A stretch of 8,498 nucleotides of DNA from an uncultured Macromonas sp. Lineage in GTDB: Bacteria > Pseudomonadota > Gammaproteobacteria > Burkholderiales > Burkholderiaceae. Below, in pieces: positions 1 through 6,961 of this stretch (within the stretch, counting starts at the first letter, position 1; each line of letters begins with the position of its first letter). Location: contig CAMLOF010000124.1 in NCBI GenBank assembly GCA_946481585.1, forward strand, positions 1 to 8,498, read 5' to 3'. Below the pieces are notes generated by a model, which ran no database searches, was not told the DNA's origin, and saw only the letters and a list, made by a program, of their open reading frames with translations. Made by a program: the position numbers and the translations under genes.

Positions 1-2765
1 TGCAGGCCCGTGGTGGGCTCGTCCAGGATGTAGAGCGTGCGGCCGGTGTCGCGCTTGCTCAGTTCCTGCGCCAGTTTGACGCGTTGCGCCTCACCGCCTG
101 ACAGCGTGGTGGCGCTCTGCCCCAGTCGGATGTAGCTCAGCCCCACGTCCAGCAAGGTCTGCAGCTTGCGTTGCAGGGTGGGCACGGCGTTGAAGAAGGT
201 GTGCGCCTGCTCGACCGTCAGTTCCAGTATCTGCGCAATGTTCTTGCCCTTGTACTGCACCTCCAGCGTTTCCCGGTTGTAGCGCTGGCCCTGGCACACG
301 TCGCAGGGTACATACACGTCCGGCAGAAAGTGCATCTCCACCTTCACCACGCCGTCGCCTTGGCAGGCCTCGCAGCGCCCGCCTGCCACGTTGAAGCTGA
401 ACCGCCCAGGGCCGTAACCGCGTTCGCGCGCCGTCGGCACCTCTGCCATCAGTTCGCGTATGCCGGTGAAAAGGCCGGTGTAGGTGGCCGGGTTGCTGCG
501 TGGCGTGCGCCCGATCGGGCTCTGGTCCACGTTGATCACCTTGTCAAAGTGCTCCAGCCCTTCAATGGCTTCGTGTGCCTCCGGCTCGTCGTGCGAGCGG
601 TACAGGTGGCGCGAAACGGCGCGGTAGAGCGTGTCGTTCACCAGTGTCGATTTGCCTGAGCCGCTGACTCCCGTCACGCAGGTGAACAGGCCCACGGGGA
701 AGTCCACGGTCACGTGCTTCAGGCTGTGGCCGCTGGCGCCCACCACGCTCAGTGTCTGCAAGCCGCTCAGGCTGGGTGCGGCTACAGCGGCTTTCTTCGC
801 TGGCCAGGCGCTGGCCTTGTGGCCTTTTTTGACAGGTGGCGGTGCAACCGGTTCGGTCGCTTTCTCGGGCAACCACGGCGTGCGCAGTCTTGGTACTTCA
901 ATAGAGCGCTTTCCGCTCAGGTACTGGCCGGTCAACGAATCCGCATGGGCCATCACCTCGGCGCAGGTGCCCTGTGCCATCACCCGCCCGCCGTGCACGC
1001 CCGCGCCCGGGCCCATGTCGATCACATGGTCCGCTGCGCGGATCATGTCTTCGTCGTGCTCCACCACCAGCACGCTGTTGCCCAGGTCGCGCAGGTGTTT
1101 CAGCGTGTCAATCAGCCGGTCGTTGTCGCGTTGGTGCAGGCCGATGCTGGGCTCGTCCAGCACGTACATCACGCCAGTCAGGCCAGAGCCGATCTGCGAG
1201 GCCAGGCGGATGCGCTGCGCTTCGCCGCCGCTGAGCGTTTCGGCGCTGCGGTCCAGGCTCAGGTAGTTCAGGCCCACGTCGTTGAGGAACTTCAGCCGCG
1301 CCGCAATTTCCCGCACCACCTTGTCGGCGATCTCTGCCTTGGCGCCACTCAGCTTGAGCTGGGTGAAATAGGCCTGTGCCTCGGCCAGCGTCGCGTGGCT
1401 GATGTCGTAGATGGCACGCCGCTGCTCGCCGCTGCCCACGAACACATGCCGAGCTTCCTTGCGCAGGCGTGTACCCGCGCAGGCCGGGCAGGGCTGGGTG
1501 GCGCGGTAGCGGGCCAGTTCCTCGCGCACCGTGGCACTGTCGGTCTCGCGGTAGCGGCGTTCAAAGTTGCGCACGATCCCCTCAAAGGGGTGGCGCTTGC
1601 TGATCTTCTTGCCCGCCGTGGCGCCGGAGTCCATCACGTAGCTGAACGCAATTTCATCTTCACCAGAACCGTAGAGCAGTGCGTGCTGCACATGGGCGGG
1701 CAAGCCTTCCCAGGGGGATTCGGGGTCAAAGCGGTAATGCGCCGCCAGGCTTTCCACCATGGCGTAGTAGTAGCCGTTGCGGCGGTCCCAGCCCTTGATG
1801 GCACCGCCCGCCAGACTCAGCGACGGGAAGGCCACCACGCGTGTGGGGTCGAACACCTCGGTCTGCCCCAGGCCATCGCAGGCCGGGCAGGCGCCCACGG
1901 GGGAGTTGAAGGAAAACAGGCGCGGCTCCAGCTCGCTGATGGCGTAGCTGCACAGCGGGCAGGCAAAACGTGCGCTGAACAGATGTTCCTCGCCGCTGTC
2001 CATCTCCAGCGCAAGCGCCTTGCCATCGGCCAGCCGCAGCGCGGCCTCGAAGCTTTCGGCCAGGCGCTGTTGCGCATCGGCGCGCACCTTCAGCCGGTCC
2101 ACCACCACGTCAATGTCGTGCTTCTCGTTCTTGTTGAGCGCGGGCAGCCGCTCAGCGTCTATCACTTCGCCGTTCAGGCGAAAGCGCACGTAGCCCTGCG
2201 CCTGCAGCTCGGCCAGCGTCTCGGCAAACTCGCCCTTGCGCTCGCGTGCAATCGGGGCCAGCACCATCAGCCGGGTGTCTTCCGGCAGGGCCAGCACGTG
2301 GTCCACCATCTGGCTCACCGTCTGTGCCTGCAGCGGCAGGTCGTGTTCAGGGCAGTGGGGCGTGCCCGCTCGGGCGTACAGAAGGCGCAGGTAGTCGTGG
2401 ATCTCGGTGACCGTACCCACCGTGGAGCGCGGGTTGTGGCTGGTGGCCTTCTGCTCGATGGAGATCGCCGGGCTCAGGCCTTCGATCAGGTCCACATCAG
2501 GCTTGTCCATCAATTGCAGGAACTGCCGGGCGTAGGCCGACAGGCTCTCCACGTAGCGGCGCTGGCCCTCGGCGTACAGCGTGTCGAACGCCAGGCTGGA
2601 TTTGCCCGAACCCGACAGGCCAGTGATCACCACCAGCGCGTGCTTCGGGATGTCCAGATCGACGTTCTTGAGGTTGTGCGTGCGTGCGCCGCGTACGCTC
2701 AGCATCGGGCGGCGCCAGGCCTCGCCCAGGTAGGCGCCAGCGGGGTCTTGTTTCGGTTCTTTCAC
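1..2765 (-). CDS. uvrA: UvrA, excinuclease ABC subunit A (3' end cut by window edge)
   Basis: Damage-recognition ATPase of the UvrABC nucleotide excision repair system; it dimerises, scans DNA and loads UvrB. Counting from a GTG at 2765, 921 residues are visible. Walker A 1 (GLSGSGKS) is at about 49-56. The first zinc module is C269-x2-C272 with C293-x2-C296, and a CPAC pair lies at 426-429. ABC signature 1 (LSGGEAQR) is at about 511. Walker A 2 (GVSGSGKS) is at about 699. The second zinc finger is C798-x2-C801-x19-C821-x2-C824. Signature 2 is at about 888, and DEPTTGL ends the visible part. Roughly 80 C-terminal residues lie outside the window. Start: an in-frame TGA lies 11 codons upstream of the GTG, and the only other good candidate is the ATG at 2705 (Met21). 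Neither has a clear Shine-Dalgarno. A Pro/Ala/Lys-rich stretch at about 626-668 between the two ATPase halves is longer than in E. coli UvrA. It is transcribed divergently from the trp operon. Confidence 0.97.
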   Translation of the reverse strand, partial: MKEPKQDPAGAYLGEAWRRPMLSVRGARTHNLKNVDLDIPKHALVVITGLSGSGKSSLAFDTLYAEGQRRYVESLSAYARQFLQLMDKPDVDLIEGLSPAISIEQKATSHNPRSTVGTVTEIHDYLRLLYARAGTPHCPEHDLPLQAQTVSQMVDHVLALPEDTRLMVLAPIARERKGEFAETLAELQAQGYVRFRLNGEVIDAERLPALNKNEKHDIDVVVDRLKVRADAQQRLAESFEAALRLADGKALALEMDSGEEHLFSARFACPLCSYAISELEPRLFSFNSPVGACPACDGLGQTEVFDPTRVVAFPSLSLAGGAIKGWDRRNGYYYAMVESLAAHYRFDPESPWEGLPAHVQHALLYGSGEDEIAFSYVMDSGATAGKKISKRHPFEGIVRNFERRYRETDSATVREELARYRATQPCPACAGTRLRKEARHVFVGSGEQRRAIYDISHATLAEAQAYFTQLKLSGAKAEIADKVVREIAARLKFLNDVGLNYLSLDRSAETLSGGEAQRIRLASQIGSGLTGVMYVLDEPSIGLHQRDNDRLIDTLKHLRDLGNSVLVVEHDEDMIRAADHVIDMGPGAGVHGGRVMAQGTCAEVMAHADSLTGQYLSGKRSIEVPRLRTPWLPEKATEPVAPPPVKKGHKASAWPAKKAAVAAPSLSGLQTLSVVGASGHSLKHVTVDFPVGLFTCVTGVSGSGKSTLVNDTLYRAVSRHLYRSHDEPEAHEAIEGLEHFDKVINVDQSPIGRTPRSNPATYTGLFTGIRELMAEVPTARERGYGPGRFSFNVAGGRCEACQGDGVVKVEMHFLPDVYVPCDVCQGQRYNRETLEVQYKGKNIAQILELTVEQAHTFFNAVPTLQRKLQTLLDVGLSYIRLGQSATTLSGGEAQRVKLAQELSKRDTGRTLYILDEPTTGL

Positions 2766-2794
2766 GGGGTCGGGTGCATCAAAGGCAACCTGTC

Positions 2795-2825
2795 ATGATA
2801 GCCCGGCCCAACGCAGCGAGTCCAA
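2795..2825 (-). promoter_or_regulatory. possible sigma70 promoter for uvrA
   Basis: Read on the minus strand, TTGGAC (2825-2820) and TATCAT (2800-2795) resemble -35 and -10 boxes and lie 30 bases upstream of the GTG start. The 19-base spacer is longer than ideal, so this is a weak call. I see no LexA box (CTGT-N8-ACAG) nearby, so SOS control of this uvrA is not supported by the visible sequence. Confidence 0.25.
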
Positions 2826-2838
2826 TTCGTGTGTGCGG

Positions 2839-2868
2839 TTGAGATGTGTTGCACAGGTTTGCTACACT
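2839..2868 (+). promoter_or_regulatory. probable sigma70 promoter of the trp operon
   Basis: A -35 box TTGAGA (2839-2844) and a -10 box TACACT (2863-2868) are separated by 18 bases. The -10 is preceded by TG at 2860-2861, giving an extended -10 (TGCTACACT). The expected transcription start is about 2874-2876, some 220 bases upstream of trpE, leaving a long leader. A small dyad, TGTG-TTG-CACA (2845-2855), lies in the spacer and could be an operator, but it is too short to trust. This is the best promoter match seen in the gap between uvrA and trpE. Confidence 0.5.
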
Positions 2869-2875
2869 TGTTCGC

Positions 2876-2968
2876 ATGTTCATCCAAAGCGGCACTTCCA
2901 CAGTTCGCCTGGCCTCGCAATGCGGCCGGGAGGCTTGGCCCTGGCGTAAGCCAAAGACTGCGCGCTGA
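2876..2968 (+). CDS. putative trp leader peptide (TrpL-like, 30 residues)
   Basis: This short frame runs from ATG 2876 to TGA 2966-2968. Its key feature is a Trp-Pro-Trp run encoded by TGG 2936-2938, CCC and TGG 2942-2944, at residues 21-23, followed by a short basic tail containing Arg and Lys. Tandem or near-tandem Trp codons in a short frame between promoter and trpE are the hallmark of ribosome-mediated trp attenuation, where scarcity of charged tRNA-Trp stalls the ribosome. The frame has no visible Shine-Dalgarno. Its ATG coincides with the predicted transcription start, so it may be translated as a leaderless message. The only in-frame starts before the preceding stop (TGA 2840-2842) are GTG 2846 and TTG 2849, which lie upstream of the predicted transcript start. 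The frame is the same as trpE's, and this TGA is the only stop between them. A chance occurrence of two Trp codons in GC-rich DNA cannot be ruled out. Confidence 0.5.
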   Translation: MFIQSGTSTVRLASQCGREAWPWRKPKTAR

Positions 2969-3012
2969 CCTATTGCGGGTTCTCCCGCTGCGCGGCCCAA
3001 ACTTTGCCGCGC
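2932..3012 (+). promoter_or_regulatory. candidate trp attenuator (mutually exclusive stems)
   Basis: Stem 1 pairs GGCTT (2932-2936) with AAGCC (2948-2952) and holds both Trp codons. Region 2, CGCGC (2961-2965), directly precedes the leader TGA and can pair with GCGCG (2990-2994), enclosing a perfect small hairpin GCGGG-TTCT-CCCGC (2975-2988). The same 3' arm, extended to GCGCGGC (2990-2996), can instead pair with GCCGCGC (3006-3012) in a 7-bp all-GC stem with a 9-base loop. A ribosome stalled on the Trp codons would leave region 2 free for the first pairing. One that reaches the stop would cover region 2 and favour the second. That matches the logic of the enteric trp attenuator. The misfit is that the sequence after the last stem (TTCGCGCTCC) has no U-run, so it is not a normal intrinsic terminator. 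Confidence 0.42.
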
Positions 3013-3016
3013 TTCG

Positions 3017-3076
3017 CGCTCCCCGCTCATTGGGGGGCAAGCATTGGATGAAACGCCCCGCGCCTTGCGGGGAGCG
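3017..3076 (+). promoter_or_regulatory. alternative RNA stems just upstream of the trpE ribosome binding site
   Basis: CGCTCCCCGC (3017-3026) is perfectly complementary over 10 bases to GCGGGGAGCG (3067-3076). Each arm also has a local partner. Positions 3018-3024 can pair with 3032-3038 (7 bp including one G-U, 7-base loop). Positions 3056-3061 (CCCCGC) can pair with 3067-3072 (GCGGGG) around a 5-base loop. The long-range stem and the two local hairpins exclude each other. The downstream stem ends 7 to 11 bases before the AGGAGG at 3083. No T-run follows, so a role in translation or Rho access is more plausible than intrinsic termination. Confidence 0.4.
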
Positions 3077-3082
3077 AGCTTC

Positions 3083-3088
3083 AGGAGG
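3083..3088 (+). promoter_or_regulatory. ribosome binding site that fixes the trpE start at TTG 3095
   Basis: AGGAGG is a perfect Shine-Dalgarno core, with 6 bases between it and the TTG at 3095. It argues against the longer in-frame reading from TTG 3044, which would add 17 residues encoded by the hairpin-forming leader. Confidence 0.85.
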
Positions 3089-3094
3089 CTCCAC

Positions 3095-4594
3095 TTGATC
3101 ACCGAAACCGAATTTCTCGACCTGGCGGGCCAGGGCTACAACCGCATCCCTCTCGTGGCGGAAGCCTTTGCCGATCTCGAAACCCCGCTGTCCCTCTACC
3201 TCAAGCTGGCCCATGTGCAGGACGGCGGGCGCAACAGCTTCCTGCTGGAATCTGTGGTGGGCGGGGAGCGCTTCGGGCGCTACAGCTTCATCGGGCTGCC
3301 TGCACGCGTGTCGCTGCGGGCGTCCGGCTTTGGCGCCCAGGCGCGTACCGACGTGGTGCGTGACGACCAGATCGTCGAGACCGTCCCAGGCAACCCGCTC
3401 GAGTTCATCGAGGCCTACCAGCGCCGCTTCAAGGTCGCCTTGCGCCCCGGTATGCCGCGCTTCTGTGGCGGCCTGGCGGGGTACTTTGGCTATGACACGG
3501 TGCGCCACATCGAAAAGAAGCTGGAAAACAGCTGCCCGCCGGACACCATCGGCATGCCCGACATCCAGTTGCTTCACTGCGAGGAGCTGGCCGTCATCGA
3601 CAACCTCAGCGGCAAGCTGCACCTGATGGTGTATGCCGATCCGTCCGAACCCGACGCCTACGAGCGTGCACAGGCACGTCTGGCCGAACTGAAGGCGCGC
3701 CTGCTCGTGCCGGTGCAGGTGCCCGAGGTCCACGCCATGCCGCACCAGCCTGAGCAGCGTGACTACGCGAAGGGCGATTTCCTGCAAGCCGTGGAGCGCG
3801 CCAAAGGCCTGATCCAAGCGGGTGATTTCATGCAGATCGTCATGGGCCAGCGCATCAGCAAGCCCTATGCACAAAGCCCGGTGAGCCTGTACCGCGCCCT
3901 GCGCACGCTCAATCCCAGCCCCTACATGTACTACTACCACCTGGACGACGCCCACGTGGTCGGCTCCTCTCCCGAAATCCTGGTGCGGCAGGAGCACACC
4001 GCCGAAGGCACCAAGGTGACCATCCGTCCGCTGGCAGGCACCCGCCCGCGCGGCGCCACGCCCGAGAAAGACCTTGCAGCCGAGAAAGACCTGCTGGCCG
4101 ACCCGAAAGAGCGTGCCGAGCACGTGATGCTGATCGACCTGGCCCGCAACGACATCGGGCGCATTGCCGAAACCGGCAGCGTCAAGGTGACCGAGGCGTT
4201 TGCCGTTGAGCGTTACAGCCACGTCATGCACATCGTCAGCAACGTCGAAGGCATCCTCAAGCCCGGTCTCACCAGCATGGACGTGCTGCGCGCCGCCTTC
4301 CCGGCGGGCACGCTCAGTGGCGCGCCCAAGGTCCACGCCATGGAGCTGATCGATCAGTTGGAGCCCGTCAAGCGCGGCGTCTATGGCGGCGCCTGTGGCT
4401 ACCTCAGCTACGCGGGCGACATGGACGTGGCCATCGCCATCCGCACTGGCGTCGTCAAGGACGGCCTGCTGCACGTGCAGGCCGCTGCTGGCGTGGTGGC
4501 CGACTCCGTGCCCGAACTGGAGTGGAGGGAAACCGAACACAAGGCGCGCGCCGTGCTGCGCGCCAGCGAACTGGTCGAGGAGGGCCTGGAATGA
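3095..4594 (+). CDS. trpE: TrpE, anthranilate synthase component I
   Basis: Large subunit of anthranilate synthase. It converts chorismate plus ammonia (delivered by TrpG from glutamine) to anthranilate and pyruvate, the first committed step to tryptophan. The 499-residue product has the usual length. It starts at TTG, chosen for the AGGAGG six bases upstream and because the N-terminus then begins Met-Ile-Thr-Glu before the QGYNRIPL block typical of beta-proteobacterial TrpE. LLES at 50-53 is the N-terminal motif known in the family for Trp feedback binding, and NPSPYM (273-278) also belongs to that regulatory and active-site region. Chorismate-binding-fold motifs follow: [12 protein letters not shown] from 309, DLARNDIGR from 348 and GTLSGAPK at 405-412. 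The TGA overlaps the trpG ATG by 4 bases, implying coupled translation of the two subunits. Transcription probably starts near 2875 under leader control. PabB is the closest alternative, but LLES and the trp context favour TrpE. Confidence 0.97.
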   Translation: MITETEFLDLAGQGYNRIPLVAEAFADLETPLSLYLKLAHVQDGGRNSFLLESVVGGERFGRYSFIGLPARVSLRASGFGAQARTDVVRDDQIVETVPGNPLEFIEAYQRRFKVALRPGMPRFCGGLAGYFGYDTVRHIEKKLENSCPPDTIGMPDIQLLHCEELAVIDNLSGKLHLMVYADPSEPDAYERAQARLAELKARLLVPVQVPEVHAMPHQPEQRDYAKGDFLQAVERAKGLIQAGDFMQIVMGQRISKPYAQSPVSLYRALRTLNPSPYMYYYHLDDAHVVGSSPEILVRQEHTAEGTKVTIRPLAGTRPRGATPEKDLAAEKDLLADPKERAEHVMLIDLARNDIGRIAETGSVKVTEAFAVERYSHVMHIVSNVEGILKPGLTSMDVLRAAFPAGTLSGAPKVHAMELIDQLEPVKRGVYGGACGYLSYAGDMDVAIAIRTGVVKDGLLHVQAAAGVVADSVPELEWRETEHKARAVLRASELVEEGLE

Positions 4595-5169
4595 AACGCC
4601 TGAAGCTCTTGATGGTGGACAACTACGACTCGTTCACCTACAACATCGTGCAGTACTTTGGTGAACTGGGCGCCCAGGTCGAAGTGTTCCGCAACGACGA
4701 AATCACCCTGGAAGGCATTGCCCAGCACGCGCCCGACCGGCTGGTCATCTCCCCGGGCCCTTGCTCGCCAGCCGAAGCGGGCATCTCCGTGGCCGCCATC
4801 AAACACTTCGCGGGCAAGCTGCCCATTCTGGGAGTGTGCCTGGGGCACCAGAGCATCGGCGCCGCCTTTGGCGGGAACATCGTGCGCGCCCAGGAACTGA
4901 TGCACGGCAAAACCAGCGTCATCACCACCACGCAAGAAGGCGTCTTTGCCGATCTGCCGCGCCAGTTCACGGTCAACCGCTACCACTCGCTGGCCATCGA
5001 GCGTGCCACCTGCCCGGCTGAACTCAAAATCACCGCCTGGACGGACGACGGCGAGATCATGGGCGTGCGCCACCGCGAACTGCCCATACAAGGCGTGCAG
5101 TTCCACCCCGAGTCCATCCTCACCGAGCACGGCCACGCCATGCTGCGCAACTTCCTGGAGCAGGCATGA
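4591..5169 (+). CDS. trpG: TrpG, anthranilate synthase component II (glutamine amidotransferase)
   Basis: Class I glutamine amidotransferase that hydrolyses glutamine and channels ammonia to TrpE. At 192 residues it is the normal length for a free-standing TrpG. NYDSFTYN at 11-18 and the oxyanion-loop PGPCSP near 55-60 are present. The nucleophile is Cys83 in GVCLGHQ, and the triad is completed by His172 and Glu174 in HPES. RYHSL near 130-134 is also typical. The ATG overlaps the trpE stop (ATGA), and a GAGGAGGG stretch at about 4576-4583 sits at good distance, so the upstream in-frame extension from 4522 is rejected. Family members often serve both anthranilate and aminodeoxychorismate synthases (PabA role). 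Whether this one does cannot be told from sequence. Its stop in turn overlaps the next gene by 4 bases. Confidence 0.96.
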   Translation: MKRLKLLMVDNYDSFTYNIVQYFGELGAQVEVFRNDEITLEGIAQHAPDRLVISPGPCSPAEAGISVAAIKHFAGKLPILGVCLGHQSIGAAFGGNIVRAQELMHGKTSVITTTQEGVFADLPRQFTVNRYHSLAIERATCPAELKITAWTDDGEIMGVRHRELPIQGVQFHPESILTEHGHAMLRNFLEQA

Positions 5170-6260
5170 GTGCATCCCAGCCTATTGTTGACCTGCGCAG
5201 CGACACGGTGACCCGCCCCACGGCGGCCATGCGCGAAGCCATGATGGCGGCGCCCTTGGGCGACGATGTCTTTGGCGACGACCCCACGGTCAACCTGCTG
5301 CAGGAACGCATTGCAGCTCTTACCGGCAAGGAAGCGGCGCTCTTCATGCCCTCGGGCACGCAAAGCAACCTCTGCGGCATCCTGGCGCACTGCGGCCGGG
5401 GCGACGAATACATCGTTGGCCAGCTTGCCCACACCTACCGTTACGAAGGCGGTGGTGCAGCGGTGTTCGGCAGCGTGCAGCCGCAGCCCTTGCTGCAGGA
5501 CGCTTCGGGCCGTATGAACCTGGCCGATATCGAAGCCGCCATCAAGCCCGATGACCCGCACTTCGCCCGCACCCGCCTGCTCTGCCTGGAAAACACCTGG
5601 AACGGCCACCCCATGCCGGACGACTACCTCCGGCAGGCGACCCAGTTGGCCAGGAGCAAGGGCTTGGCCACGCACCTGGACGGCGCCCGCGTGTTCAACG
5701 CCGCCGTGGCCACCGCTGCGCCGGGGCAAACGCCCTTGCAGCGCGTGCGCGAGATTGCCGACCATTTCGACAGCCTCTCTGTCTGTTTCAGCAAGGGGCT
5801 GGGGGCGCCCGTCGGCTCAGCCCTGTGTGGCTCACGCGAGCTGATTGACCGGGCGCGCCGCCTTCGCAAGATGGCCGGTGGCGGGCTGCGTCAGGCGGGC
5901 TTGCTCGCGGCCGCGGCGCTGCACGCGCTGGATCACCACGTGGACCGGCTGGCGCAGGACCATGCCAACGCGCAACGTCTGGCGGCCGGGCTGGCAGGCA
6001 TTCCTGGCCTGAGCGTGCGCTCCGCCCAGACCAACATCGTGTTCCTGGATGTGGCCGATGGGCGCGGCCCCGCATTGCTGGATCACCTCAAGGCCCATGG
6101 CGTGCTCGCCACCGGGCTCATTGGTCTGCGCTTCGTCACCCACCTCGATGTGGACGAGGCAGGCATTGACCGTGCGCTGGACTGCATACGCCGCTTCTTT
6201 GCATCCCCGGATGCCGCCGGTTCGGCCACGCAACAGGTGCCAGGCACAGCCGTTTACTGA
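5166..6260 (+). CDS. ltaE: low-specificity L-threonine aldolase
   Basis: PLP-dependent fold-type I enzyme that cleaves L-threonine or L-allo-threonine to glycine and acetaldehyde. The 364 residues include the family blocks [10 protein letters not shown] (10-19), [10 protein letters not shown] (32-41) and MPSGTQSN (61-68). His89 in [10 protein letters not shown] corresponds to the ring-stacking His of the family, and LDGAR with Asp172 is the PLP pyridine-nitrogen partner. Lys210 in CFSKGLGAP is the Schiff-base lysine. It is about 30 residues longer than E. coli LtaE, part of this being a C-terminal tail (after about 345) rich in Ala, Pro and Gln. Start ATG 5166 lies in an ATGA overlap with the trpG stop, with GGAG at 5157-5160 as ribosome site. 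It is not a Trp-pathway enzyme. A link through glycine and serine, which TrpB consumes, is possible but unproven. The substrate stereochemistry is not determinable here. Confidence 0.93.
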   Translation: MSASQPIVDLRSDTVTRPTAAMREAMMAAPLGDDVFGDDPTVNLLQERIAALTGKEAALFMPSGTQSNLCGILAHCGRGDEYIVGQLAHTYRYEGGGAAVFGSVQPQPLLQDASGRMNLADIEAAIKPDDPHFARTRLLCLENTWNGHPMPDDYLRQATQLARSKGLATHLDGARVFNAAVATAAPGQTPLQRVREIADHFDSLSVCFSKGLGAPVGSALCGSRELIDRARRLRKMAGGGLRQAGLLAAAALHALDHHVDRLAQDHANAQRLAAGLAGIPGLSVRSAQTNIVFLDVADGRGPALLDHLKAHGVLATGLIGLRFVTHLDVDEAGIDRALDCIRRFFASPDAAGSATQQVPGTAVY

Positions 6261-6280
6261 CTCGCCCCGCAGGAGACACC

Positions 6281-6934
6281 ATGCCCGACACGCCACAACT
6301 CCTGATGTTCATCGCCGCCGGTTGGCTGCTCAACCTCACTCCCGGGCCCGACGTGCTCTACATCGTTACCCATGCGCTCAAGCACGGTGTGCGTGCGGGC
6401 GTTGTGGCTGCAATGGGCATCGTCAGCGGCTGCTTTGTTCATGTGGTGGCTGCGGCTCTTGGCGTGAGTGCACTGTTGGCCACGTCCGCAACAGCGTTCA
6501 CCGTGCTCAAGTGGCTGGGAGCTGCCTACCTCGTGTGGATGGGTGTCAAGCTGCTGCTCGTAAAAGGCGGCGGGGCGTCCGTCATTCCTGCGGCCCATCA
6601 ACCGGCGGGGGAGCCGGTCGATCTGCGCCGTGTCTTCGGGCGCGGCTTTCTCACCAACGTGCTCAATCCCAAGGTGGCCCTGTTTTTCCTGGCCTTTGTT
6701 CCCCAGTTCATCGCCCCCGATACCTCTGACAAGGTGCTGGCCTTCCTGCTGCTCGGGCTGCTGTTCAACCTCAACTCGCTGCCCATCAACATAGGTTACG
6801 CCTGGCTTGCCGGCTGGGCGGCACAGCGCGTCGGCACGGTGCAGCGTGCCATGCATTGGATGGACCGCGCCGCAGGTTTCATGTTCGTTGGCTTTGGCCT
6901 CAAGCTGGCCATGACCGACAATCCCGCCCAGTGA
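6281..6934 (+). CDS. LysE/RhtB-family amino-acid exporter
   Basis: Inner-membrane efflux protein of 217 residues, the family's normal size. The family signature NLTPGPD begins at residue 18, and the second half has the conserved NPKVALFFLAFVPQF block from 129. Hydrophobic segments lie at roughly 5-27, 41-67, 70-94, 130-145, 151-180 and 196-211, consistent with six membrane spans. Family members export lysine, homoserine, threonine or leucine, but substrate cannot be read from sequence. Neighbours suggest either an aromatic intermediate or threonine/glycine-related amino acids, since a threonine aldolase lies directly upstream. Start ATG 6281 has AGGAGA at 6271-6276 and lies 20 bases after the aldolase stop. 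It is therefore part of the same transcript unless an unseen promoter intervenes. Confidence 0.92.
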   Translation: MPDTPQLLMFIAAGWLLNLTPGPDVLYIVTHALKHGVRAGVVAAMGIVSGCFVHVVAAALGVSALLATSATAFTVLKWLGAAYLVWMGVKLLLVKGGGASVIPAAHQPAGEPVDLRRVFGRGFLTNVLNPKVALFFLAFVPQFIAPDTSDKVLAFLLLGLLFNLNSLPINIGYAWLAGWAAQRVGTVQRAMHWMDRAAGFMFVGFGLKLAMTDNPAQ

Positions 6935-6961
6935 CCAGACCCCCGTCTTCGGAGATCACAA

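Noticed and set aside
714..2798. 694-codon plus-strand open frame opposite uvrA
   Set aside because: Antisense shadow of uvrA in GC-rich DNA: the minus-strand frame carries all UvrA motifs, while this translation is low-complexity His/Ala/Gln/Val-rich with no recognisable domain.
2766..2900. LexA (SOS) box upstream of uvrA
   Set aside because: Isolated CTGT half-sites occur (for example at 2790-2793), but no ACAG partner lies at the required 8-base spacing.
3018..3072. Intrinsic terminator upstream of trpE
   Set aside because: Strong GC hairpins exist, but none is followed by a T-run, so they are listed as regulatory structures and not terminators.
2829..3098. 89-codon plus-strand frame across the trp leader
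   Set aside because: It overlaps the promoter and the stems, has no Shine-Dalgarno, is in a different frame from trpE and lacks any recognisable feature. The overlapping frame with two Trp codons is the better explanation.
2762..4540. 592-codon minus-strand open frame opposite trpE
   Set aside because: Antisense shadow of trpE, with repetitive His/Val/Gly/Asp-rich composition, no motif, and a run across the uvrA/trpE divergent promoters.
4980..5765. 261-codon minus-strand frame across trpG and the aldolase
   Set aside because: It spans the junction of two well-supported plus-strand genes and shows no domain; a compositional shadow.
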